Assembly (NCBI GenBank): GCA_012719815.1 | Contig: JAAXZP010000022.1 | Location: 1-5,520 of the forward strand | Direction of reading: 5' to 3' | DNA length: 5,520 bases | Source of the DNA: Christensenellaceae bacterium | GTDB taxonomy: Bacteria > Bacillota > Clostridia > Christensenellales > SZUA-584 | In this document: positions 1-4,989 of the stretch, piece by piece | Position numbering within the stretch: the first letter of the stretch is position 1 | Layout: the number at the start of each line of letters is the position of its first letter | The notes under the pieces: generated by a model | What the model was told of the DNA's origin: nothing | The model's database searches: none | What the model saw: the letters and a program-made list of their open reading frames with translations, nothing else | Translations under genes and position numbers: made by a program

Positions 1-1
1 A

Positions 2-7
2 TATAGT
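2..7 (+). promoter_or_regulatory. Possible -10 box of the ribU riboswitch transcript
   Basis: TATAGT at 2-7 differs from TATAAT at one base and would start transcription near 14, about 20 bases before the FMN aptamer. A matching -35 box would lie outside the window, and the leader is AT-rich, so chance matches are likely. A promoter is expected here because the riboswitch must be transcribed from just upstream. Confidence 0.3.
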
Positions 8-35
8 ATTAGTATCAAAAAAATAAATGAAGTAT

Positions 36-141
36 GTCTTCGGGGTAGGGTGAAATTCCCTTACCGGCGGTAAAAGTCCGCGAGCGCAAGCTGATACGGT
101 GGAATTCCGTAACCGACAGTATAGTCTGGATGGGAGAAGAC
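36..141 (+). ncRNA. FMN riboswitch (RFN element) aptamer
   Basis: The conserved RFN core is present in order. P1 is closed by GTCTTC (36-41) and GAAGAC (136-141). It is followed by AGGGTGAAATTCCC (47-60), the ACCGGCGGT block, AGTCCGCGAG with the P3 stem GCGG (67-70)/CCGC (78-81), and a small AGC/GCT stem capped by a GCAA loop (83-92). Next come GGTGGAATTCCG with stem ACGG (96-99)/CCGT (107-110), CCGACAGT with stem GAC (115-117)/GTC (124-126), and AGTCTGGATGGGAGAAGAC. This RNA class binds flavin mononucleotide and lowers expression of riboflavin synthesis or uptake genes when FMN is plentiful. Its position just before a riboflavin transporter fits that role. Covariance-model scoring was not possible, but the match is close to base for base. 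Confidence 0.97.
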
Positions 142-160
142 GCGAAATGATGTGCGGCAT

Positions 161-188
161 GGCTCTGAAGAATACTTCAGGGCCTTTT
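161..188 (+). terminator. Intrinsic terminator, expression platform of the FMN riboswitch
   Basis: GGCTCTGAAG (161-170) pairs with CTTCAGGGCC (175-184) across an AATA loop. The stem is ten base pairs with one G-U wobble and is followed by TTTT (185-188), then A/T-rich sequence. It lies between the aptamer and the ribU Shine-Dalgarno, as expected for transcription attenuation. Bases 163-170 can instead pair with 38-45 (CTTCGGGG) over eight contiguous pairs including two G-U. Segment 38-45 shares bases 38-41 with the 5' strand of aptamer P1. FMN binding, by locking P1, would therefore free the terminator. The U-run is short, so termination may be partial. Confidence 0.85.
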
Positions 189-206
189 AAATTTATAGGC
201 TCTGGG

Positions 207-213
207 AAAGGAG
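207..213 (+). promoter_or_regulatory. Shine-Dalgarno of ribU
   Basis: AAAGGAG at 207-213 lies six bases before the ATG at 220 and fixes that start. It directly follows a second copy of GGCTCTG (198-204), which can pair with the 3' arm of the terminator and bring structure next to the ribosome site. Confidence 0.85.
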
Positions 214-219
214 AATGAT

Positions 220-831
220 ATGTCCCAACGGTCCGCTGCTTCCAAAAAACTTCTTTTTATTGTCACAGCAGGTATACTGGCTGCCATTTCAACGGTACTT
301 CGCTTTTTGGAGACGCCTCTGCCGTTGCTGCCCCCATTTTTAAAGCTGGATTTCAGTAATATCCCTGCCCTCATTGGCGGATTGGCTCTGGGCCCTTTGG
401 CAGGCACAGCGATATTGCTTGTCAAAAACCTGATATATCTGCCGTTTACCCAAACTCTGGGCGTGGGAGAAGTGGCTGACTTTGTCATCAGCCTCACGCT
501 GGTACTCACGGCGTCTCTATTTTATAAGTTTGACAAGACCCGAAAAAGCGCGATCATCGGCATGACAACGGGCTCGGCCATCATGTCTTTTGTTACAGCC
601 CCATTAATGAATTATTTCGTGTTGATACCGTTCTATGCCGCGGTGTACTTTGATTCATCCGTTGACGCTATTATACAGCTGGCTGCGATGGCGAACCCTG
701 CAATCGACAGTCTGTGGGCATATATTCTTTATGCGGTGGTGCCGTTCAATATCGTCAAGTGCTTAGTAATTTGCCTCATAACGGGAATACTCTACAAGCC
801 GCTGTCGCCGCTGCTTCACAAATACAGATAG
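220..831 (+). CDS. ribU: Riboflavin transporter RibU, ECF-type substrate-binding subunit
   Basis: This 203-residue integral membrane protein is the substrate-binding (S) component of an energy-coupling-factor transporter that imports riboflavin across the cytoplasmic membrane. It would rely on the shared EcfA/EcfA'/EcfT module, which is not encoded here. Visible family marks are KLDFSNIPALIGG (42-54) followed by GPLAG and LVKNL (67-71), GEVADF (83-88), NYFVLIPFY (131-139) and PFNIVK (175-180). About five to six hydrophobic stretches span most of the chain, and the length is close to the usual 190-200 residues. The ATG has a strong AAAGGAG at six-base spacing. Upstream lies an FMN riboswitch, which independently supports riboflavin as the ligand and predicts repression when FMN is high. 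Base composition is visibly less GC-rich than in the genes downstream. No good intrinsic terminator is visible after the stop. Confidence 0.95.
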   Translation: MSQRSAASKKLLFIVTAGILAAISTVLRFLETPLPLLPPFLKLDFSNIPALIGGLALGPLAGTAILLVKNLIYLPFTQTLGVGEVADFVISLTLVLTASLFYKFDKTRKSAIIGMTTGSAIMSFVTAPLMNYFVLIPFYAAVYFDSSVDAIIQLAAMANPAIDSLWAYILYAVVPFNIVKCLVICLITGILYKPLSPLLHKYR

Positions 832-833
832 TG

Positions 834-865
834 CGCTAATACCCATATTCGCTAATACCCATATT
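834..865 (+). repeat. Perfect tandem duplication of a 16-bp unit
   Basis: CGCTAATACCCATATT occurs at 834-849 and again, without a gap or mismatch, at 850-865. It starts three bases after the ribU stop and ends one base before the -35 box of the next promoter. Each copy contains ATACCC, which is complementary to GGGTAT (887-892) overlapping the -10 box. It may be a slippage duplication or a doubled regulatory site; the sequence alone cannot decide. Apart from this and the promoter, nothing else is seen in the 832-948 gap. Confidence 0.9.
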
Positions 866-866
866 A

Positions 867-895
867 TTGATTTGTATGCGGTTTTCGGGTATACT
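867..895 (+). promoter_or_regulatory. SigA-type promoter of the tsaE-tsaB-rimI operon
   Basis: TTGATT (867-872, four of six consensus bases) and TATACT (890-895, five of six) are separated by 17 bases, the ideal spacing. Transcription would start near 902, giving a leader of roughly 47 bases before the TTG start of tsaE. It sits in the only substantial non-coding gap between ribU and tsaE, immediately after the tandem duplication. Confidence 0.7.
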
Positions 896-899
896 TCAT

Positions 900-932
900 A
901 AGCAGCCGGAATGTTGAGAAATTGTGCTGCTT
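900..932 (+). repeat. Inverted repeat in the tsaE leader
   Basis: AAGCAGC (900-906) is the exact reverse complement of GCTGCTT (926-932), with 19 bases between them. In RNA this would fold into a seven-pair stem at the very 5' end of the predicted transcript, ending one base before the tsaE Shine-Dalgarno (934-939). It has no U-run, so it is not a terminator. A role in mRNA stability or ribosome access is only a guess. Confidence 0.4.
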
Positions 933-933
933 T

Positions 934-939
934 AAGGAG
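934..939 (+). promoter_or_regulatory. Shine-Dalgarno deciding the TTG start of tsaE
   Basis: AAGGAG lies nine bases before TTG at 949. The in-frame TTG at 922 lies upstream of this site and has no comparable ribosome site, so the start at 949 is preferred. Confidence 0.8.
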
Positions 940-948
940 ATAAACGCT

Positions 949-1389
949 TTGTATACGAAGCATGTGGCAGCCAGCGTTGAGGAGACGATGGAACTGGGAC
1001 GGCGCCTGGGCGAGCGCCTGAAAGCGGGCGACGTTGTCGGTCTTTACGGTGGGCTCGGCGCGGGCAAGACGGTGTTCGCCAAAGGCATCGCGCAAGGCAT
1101 GGGCATCACCGAGGAAGTCACCAGCCCCACGTTCACGCTGATGCGGCTATACCAGGCGGCGCTGCCGCTGTGCCATTTCGATCTTTACCGCATTGAGGAA
1201 GAAGCGGAGCTGGAGCACATCGGTTTTAACGACTATATCGGCGGCGACTGCGTCTGCGTCGTGGAGTGGGCGGGTCACGCGCCCAGCCTGCACCCGGATA
1301 TTTGCGTCCATATCGACGGCTCGGGAGACGACGAGCGCATTATCGAAATCAGCTATAAAGAGGATTCAGATGAATATTCTCTCAATTGA
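949..1389 (+). CDS. tsaE: tRNA t6A biosynthesis ATPase TsaE
   Basis: TsaE is the P-loop ATPase that works with TsaB and TsaD in bacterial N6-threonylcarbamoyladenosine (t6A) formation at position 37 of ANN-decoding tRNAs, in the cytoplasm. The product is 146 residues from the TTG start, close to the usual 150 or so. Motifs in order are Walker A GGLGAGKT (34-41), the family signature SPTFTL (59-64), HFDLYR (76-81), GFNDYI (92-97) and VVEWA (104-108). The last 20 bases overlap the start of tsaB, indicating coupled translation. It is the first gene after the promoter at 867-895. An upstream TTG at 922 would add nine residues (beginning MCCFKEINA) that include the Shine-Dalgarno itself, so it was not chosen. 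Confidence 0.95.
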   Translation: MYTKHVAASVEETMELGRRLGERLKAGDVVGLYGGLGAGKTVFAKGIAQGMGITEEVTSPTFTLMRLYQAALPLCHFDLYRIEEEAELEHIGFNDYIGGDCVCVVEWAGHAPSLHPDICVHIDGSGDDERIIEISYKEDSDEYSLN

Positions 1390-2059
1390 CACGTCAGGCG
1401 GCGTGTGTACGGCGGCGGTGCTGGCGGACAATCGCCTGCTTTCGGAAGTGTACATGGACGGCCGGCGCACGCACTCGGAAACGCTGGGCGTAATGGTGGA
1501 CCAGTGCCTGAAATACGCGGAACTGACCGCTGAGGATATCGACCTTTTTGCCTGCGCAATCGGGCCCGGCTCGTTCACCGGGCTGCGCATCGGCGTGGGC
1601 TTTATCAAGGGGCTGGCGCACGCGTCGCATCGGCCCACGCTAGGCGTCAATACGCTGGACGCGCTTGCGAGGAACGCGGCGGGCTTTGACGCGCTTGTCT
1701 GCCCGATCATCGACGCGCGGCGCGAGGAAGTCTACACCGCCACGTATGAAGATGGCTCTCTGAAGTCGCATTACCGCGCCATGCCGCTAAAAAATCTTCT
1801 GGCCGAACTGGACGGTAAGCGCGTGCTTTTCCTTGGCGATGCGGCGCTGAAATACCGGGAGAAGATCTGCTCCGCGTGTCCGAGCTTTACGGTGGCGCAT
1901 CCGGGCATTGCGCTGCAGCGCGCCGGCTCGGTCGGCCTTTGCGCCTTTGACATGTACGAGTCGGGTGAGAGGCAGGACGTCTACTCGCTGGAACCCTTCT
2001 ACCTGCGCGAGACGCAGGCCGAGCGGGTCTACGCAGAAAAACAGCGGGGCGCCAAATGA
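1370..2059 (+). CDS. tsaB: tRNA t6A biosynthesis protein TsaB
   Basis: TsaB is the non-catalytic partner that dimerises with the Kae1-like enzyme TsaD and supports threonylcarbamoyl transfer to tRNA. The protein has 229 residues, normal for the family, and shows an ASKHA-type N-terminus, MNILSIDTSGG (1-11). The hallmark GPGSFTGLRIG lies at 65-75, DARREEVY at 115-122, and LEPFYLR with a following QAE at 207-218 near the C-terminus. ATG at 1370 is chosen because it gives the canonical N-terminus and has AAGAGG (1358-1363) six bases upstream. The reading frame is open further upstream, but that part is only the shadow of tsaE. It overlaps tsaE by 20 bases and rimI by four (ATGA). The motifs a TsaD would need are absent, so it is not the paralogue. 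Confidence 0.95.
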   Translation: MNILSIDTSGGVCTAAVLADNRLLSEVYMDGRRTHSETLGVMVDQCLKYAELTAEDIDLFACAIGPGSFTGLRIGVGFIKGLAHASHRPTLGVNTLDALARNAAGFDALVCPIIDARREEVYTATYEDGSLKSHYRAMPLKNLLAELDGKRVLFLGDAALKYREKICSACPSFTVAHPGIALQRAGSVGLCAFDMYESGERQDVYSLEPFYLRETQAERVYAEKQRGAK

Positions 2060-2481
2060 AATACCGCCTGGCGGAACCTGCGGATGTGCCGGCGATATAC
2101 GATATCGAGACCATGAGCTTCAAAACGCCCTGGTCGCTGGAATCCCTTCAGTCGGACATCTGCTCAAACGACAGCGCTTACTATTTCGTCGCGGAACACG
2201 ACGGTAAGGTTGTGGGCTTCTGCGGCGTTCACGTCATTCTTAACGAAGGGCACATCATGAATGTGGCGGTGGCTCCGGATTATCGGGGCCAGGGCATTGG
2301 CGAGACCCTGCTGCGCACCATGATGGCGTATACCAACCTTGAGGCTTATACGCTGGAGGTGCGCATGTCCAACAGGACGGCTATCAGGCTCTATAAACGG
2401 CTGGGCTTTACAGAGGTGGCTATCCGGCCGGAATACTATATCGATGAAGACGCGCTGATCATGTGGTGGCGCAAGTCTTAG
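2056..2481 (+). CDS. rimI: Ribosomal protein S18-alanine N-acetyltransferase RimI
   Basis: RimI is a GNAT-fold enzyme that transfers an acetyl group from acetyl-CoA to the N-terminal alanine of ribosomal protein S18, and in some bacteria to other N-termini. At 141 residues it has a normal length. It shows FKTPWS (22-27), MNVAVAPDYRGQGIGETLL (68-86) with the acetyl-CoA pyrophosphate loop, and TLEVRMSNRTAIRLYKRLGF (99-118), followed by an EDALIMW-like end. E101 and Y113 match the spacing of the catalytic glutamate and tyrosine known in E. coli RimI (E103, Y115). Its ATG overlaps the tsaB stop as ATGA and has only a weak ribosome site, so reinitiation is likely. The tsaB-rimI link is common in bacteria. 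The next expected partner, tsaD, is not downstream in this window. Confidence 0.93.
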   Translation: MKYRLAEPADVPAIYDIETMSFKTPWSLESLQSDICSNDSAYYFVAEHDGKVVGFCGVHVILNEGHIMNVAVAPDYRGQGIGETLLRTMMAYTNLEAYTLEVRMSNRTAIRLYKRLGFTEVAIRPEYYIDEDALIMWWRKS

Positions 2482-2505
2482 TTCTGGCTGCCTAAAACCC
2501 GCGCC

Positions 2506-2534
2506 TTGTCTGAATACGCGTTTGAATGTATAAT
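2506..2534 (+). promoter_or_regulatory. SigA-type promoter before the hydrolase-Mur ligase-ddl group
   Basis: TTGTCT (2506-2511, four of six) and a perfect TATAAT (2529-2534) are 17 bases apart. The start point would be near 2541, leaving about 25 bases before the ATG at 2566. The promoter lies in the 84-base gap after rimI, where local A/T content rises. It separates the t6A/rimI genes from the cell-wall genes, although readthrough from rimI is also possible since no terminator is visible in between. Confidence 0.72.
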
Positions 2535-2565
2535 CTTTTTTATTAAGCATAGCCATGAAGTGAGT

Positions 2566-3336
2566 ATGGAAATCGAGATAGACGGCATCAAACTAAATTA
2601 TGAGCAGCACGGCGCGGGCAAAGACGTATTGGTACTGCACGGATGGGGTGCAAGCATTGAGACGATGCGCCCCATTATTGACGCGCTGAAAGACCGCTAC
2701 CGCATAACCGCGCTGGATTTCCCCGGCTTCGGCAAAAGCAGCGCACCGCCCGATACCTTCGGCGTGCCGGAATACACCCGGATTACCCGGCTGTTTCTTG
2801 AGCGTCTGGGCATCGCCAAAACGCATATCATCTGCCATTCGTTTGGCGGCCGCGTAACGATACTGCTGGCGGCGCAGCACCCGGAGCTGGTGGATAAAAT
2901 CGTGTTTACGGACGCTGCGGGCATACGCAAGCCGCGCACGCTGAAATACTATATCCGCACGTACTCGTACAAACTGGCCAGGCGCATAAGCCGTGGCCGC
3001 GTATTTAAGCGCGCGCTGCTCGCTTTGGGCATCGACGTGGACGAGCGCGTGAAAAACGCCGGCTCGGCGGATTACCGCGCGCTGCCAGAAGGCATGCGCC
3101 GCGTGTTCGTGCGCGTCGTCAACCTGGACCTTAAAAAATACCTGCCCAATATCAAGAGCCCTTCGCTGCTCATCTGGGGCGAGAACGATACGGATACGCC
3201 GCTTGCGTATGCAAAGATTATGGAAAAGCTGATTCCCGACGCGGGGCTGGTGGTGTTCCCGGGGGCGGGACATTATTCGTTCCTCGACTGTTTCGGACGG
3301 TACATCACAGTCGTGAGAACATTCTTTGGAGGATAA
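2566..3336 (+). CDS. Alpha/beta-fold hydrolase of unknown substrate
   Basis: The 256-residue protein has no signal peptide or membrane helix, so it is predicted to be cytoplasmic. The complete catalytic set is visible: oxyanion motif HGWG (25-28), DFPGFGKSS (51-59), nucleophile S92 in HSFGG (91-95), acid D208 in WGENDTDTP, and H236 in GAGHYSF. Residues 121-190 form the cap region, and its first part (121-149) is strongly basic. ATG at 2566 gives the usual family N-terminus (MEIEIDGIKLNYE). An earlier TTG at 2506 coincides with a -35 box and GTG at 2560 is less family-like, so neither was chosen. The Shine-Dalgarno is poor, only AAGTGAG almost touching the start codon. The Mur-type ligase begins four bases after its stop, suggesting a link to cell-envelope metabolism. 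Substrate and reaction (ester, amide or thioester) cannot be read from the sequence. Confidence 0.88.
   Translation: MEIEIDGIKLNYEQHGAGKDVLVLHGWGASIETMRPIIDALKDRYRITALDFPGFGKSSAPPDTFGVPEYTRITRLFLERLGIAKTHIICHSFGGRVTILLAAQHPELVDKIVFTDAAGIRKPRTLKYYIRTYSYKLARRISRGRVFKRALLALGIDVDERVKNAGSADYRALPEGMRRVFVRVVNLDLKKYLPNIKSPSLLIWGENDTDTPLAYAKIMEKLIPDAGLVVFPGAGHYSFLDCFGRYITVVRTFFGG
3328..3332 (+). promoter_or_regulatory. Shine-Dalgarno of the Mur-type ligase, next to the hydrolase stop
   Basis: GGAGG (3328-3332) lies seven bases before ATG at 3340 and within the last codons of the hydrolase, whose TAA is at 3334-3336. This arrangement implies translational coupling of the two genes. Confidence 0.85.
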
Positions 3337-3339
3337 CGC

Positions 3340-4971
3340 ATGCCGTTTTTGACATACATCCAAATTGCGCTGTATGTTCTGGCTGCCGTCGGCATGACGA
3401 TGGCTTCGGCGCATCCGGTGCACATGCTCCAGCTGGAGAGTTACAAGAACCGTGGCTTTCGCCGCTGGGTCAAAAACAACAGCGCTCACGTTTTCCGCTT
3501 TCCGGTTGTCGTATCGGCAGCCGGGCTGCTGCTCGCGCTGGTTGCGAATCTGATATTTCCCGCGCGAACAGCGGGGCGCGCGATTGCGTCAGCAGTGTTG
3601 TCCCTTGCCTATATCGCCGCGATGCTGGTCTACGCGAAACGGTCCCGCGTGAAGAACGCCAAGAAGCCGCTGGTGATGACGAGCCGCGCGAAGCGCCTGT
3701 TCGCGGCCATCGCGCTGGTTTACGCGGCGGTCTGCGGCGTGCTGTGGACGCTGGATGCCTTTGTGCTGGAAGGCACGGTGCTGTCCGGCCTGCCGCGTTT
3801 CCTGCTGATGCTGCTGGCGGCTGGGGGCGTGCTTGCGGCGAATATGCTGGTTTCCCCGGTGGAGAAGGCGGTTCAGCGCTGGTACAAAAACGACGCGCGG
3901 CGTATACTGGCCGAGCGCGAAGACCTTATCCGCATCGGCATCACGGGCAGCTACGGCAAGACGAGCTGCAAATTTATTTTGGGCACGATACTGTCAGAAA
4001 AATATAACGTACTGGTGCCGCCGTCCAGCTACAACACGCCGATGGGCCTGACGCGGGTGATACGCGAGCAGCTCAAAAGCTTGCATGAAGTGTTCATCGC
4101 GGAGATGGGCGCGCGGCATGTGGGCGACATCCGCGAGCTGTGCGAGCTGGTGCATCCCAAATACGGCCTGATGACATCCGTAGGGCCGCAGCACCTGGAG
4201 ACGTTCGGTACTATTGAGAACATTGCCAAAACGAAATATGAACTGATTGAAAGCCTGCCGGAAGACGGCTGCGCCTTTTTCCCGGCGGACAATGAAATAT
4301 GCCGTGAACTGTATGAAAAAACGGCTATCGAGAAATACCTGTTCGGCGTGGATTACGACGGGGCTGTGTCGGCGCGGGCGGAGAACATCCGCTGCGGCAG
4401 CTTCGGCAGCCGGTTCGATCTGGTGATCGGCGAGGAGCGCATCGCCTGTGAAACGCGGCTTCTGGGCAAGCACAATATCGCCAATATCGTGGGCTGTGCG
4501 TGCGTGGCGCACTGTCTGGGCCTGACGCCCGCTCAGATACGCCTCGGCATCCGCAAACTGCAGCCGGGGGAACATCGCCTGCAGCTTCTGCCCACCGCGG
4601 GGGGCGTCACGGTGATCGACGACGCGTTCAACGCGAACCCGTCAGGCGTGCGCGCCGCGATGGAGGTGCTGGCCGCGTTCGAAGGGCGCAAGATTGTGGT
4701 GACGCCGGGCCTTGTGGAGCTGGGTGAGCGCGAAGCGGAGGAAAACCGCGCGTTTGGCCGGGTGATGGCAGGCGTCGCGGACATTGTCCTTCTTGTAGGG
4801 CCCAGACATACGAAGCCTATCTACGAGGGGCTGGTGGAATCTGGCTTCAGCGAGGGCGCGATACACGTGTTTAAATCTTTGAGCGAGGCGACGGAAGCGC
4901 TTTGGAAACTGGCCAAACCGGGAGATGTGGTCATATTTGAAAACGACCTTCCGGACAACTACAACGAATAA
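3340..4971 (+). CDS. Membrane-anchored MurF-like Mur ligase
   Basis: The 543-residue protein has two parts. Residues 1-172 hold about five hydrophobic segments (roughly 3-23, 54-73, 79-99, 118-139 and 148-171) linked by basic loops, so it should be integral to the cytoplasmic membrane. Residues 197-543 are a Mur ligase: P-loop GITGSYGKTS (200-209), YNTPMGL (231-237), AEMGARHVGDI (254-264) with a likely Mg-binding E255, GPQHLETFG (282-290), AKTKYEL (296-302), GKHNIANI (376-383), PGEHRLQ (409-415) and DDAFNANPSG (427-436). The last three resemble MurF, which uses ATP to add D-Ala-D-Ala to UDP-MurNAc-tripeptide. Ordinary MurF is soluble, near 450 residues, with an N-terminal uridine-nucleotide-binding domain that is not recognisable here. 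The exact acceptor is therefore uncertain. ddl directly downstream supports a D-Ala-D-Ala-type donor. Automatic annotation would probably call it murF; I leave the symbol blank. Confidence 0.9.
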   Translation: MPFLTYIQIALYVLAAVGMTMASAHPVHMLQLESYKNRGFRRWVKNNSAHVFRFPVVVSAAGLLLALVANLIFPARTAGRAIASAVLSLAYIAAMLVYAKRSRVKNAKKPLVMTSRAKRLFAAIALVYAAVCGVLWTLDAFVLEGTVLSGLPRFLLMLLAAGGVLAANMLVSPVEKAVQRWYKNDARRILAEREDLIRIGITGSYGKTSCKFILGTILSEKYNVLVPPSSYNTPMGLTRVIREQLKSLHEVFIAEMGARHVGDIRELCELVHPKYGLMTSVGPQHLETFGTIENIAKTKYELIESLPEDGCAFFPADNEICRELYEKTAIEKYLFGVDYDGAVSARAENIRCGSFGSRFDLVIGEERIACETRLLGKHNIANIVGCACVAHCLGLTPAQIRLGIRKLQPGEHRLQLLPTAGGVTVIDDAFNANPSGVRAAMEVLAAFEGRKIVVTPGLVELGEREAEENRAFGRVMAGVADIVLLVGPRHTKPIYEGLVESGFSEGAIHVFKSLSEATEALWKLAKPGDVVIFENDLPDNYNE

Positions 4972-4975
4972 CTTT

Positions 4976-4980
4976 GGGGG
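4976..4980 (+). promoter_or_regulatory. Weak G-rich ribosome site of ddl
   Basis: GGGGG at 4976-4980 is the only purine-rich block before the ATG at 4990, nine bases away. The gap from the ligase stop is 18 bases, with no room for a promoter or terminator, so ddl should be cotranscribed with the ligase. Confidence 0.45.
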
Positions 4981-4989
4981 TTAAGCGCA

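Noticed and set aside
922..951. Upstream TTG start for tsaE at 922
   Set aside because: The real Shine-Dalgarno (934-939) would be inside the coding part, the extra nine residues do not resemble TsaE N-termini, and TTG at 949 has correct spacing.
1193..1369. N-terminal extension of TsaB by 59 residues
   Set aside because: This stretch is the out-of-frame shadow of tsaE; the conserved TsaB start MNILSIDTS and its ribosome site are at 1370.
2482..2528. Terminator between rimI and the hydrolase
   Set aside because: No GC-rich hairpin followed by a U-run is visible; the T-run at 2536-2541 has no stem before it.
2555..2563. Two-codon upstream ORF (ATG AAG TGA) just before the hydrolase start
   Set aside because: It is too short to support and easily arises by chance; no ribosome site precedes it.
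2506..2565. TTG at 2506 as start of the hydrolase, adding 20 residues
   Set aside because: It coincides with a -35 box 17 bases from a perfect TATAAT, has no ribosome site, and the extra residues precede a normal family N-terminus at 2566.
2593..3489. 298-codon open frame on the minus strand opposite the hydrolase
   Set aside because: It is the GC-rich shadow of a gene with a full catalytic triad; its translation is Arg/His/Ala-rich, matches no family I recognise and has no ribosome site worth trusting.
3994..4575. 193-codon minus-strand frame inside the Mur-type ligase
   Set aside because: It lies wholly opposite clear Mur motifs, and its composition is typical of antisense frames in GC-rich genes.
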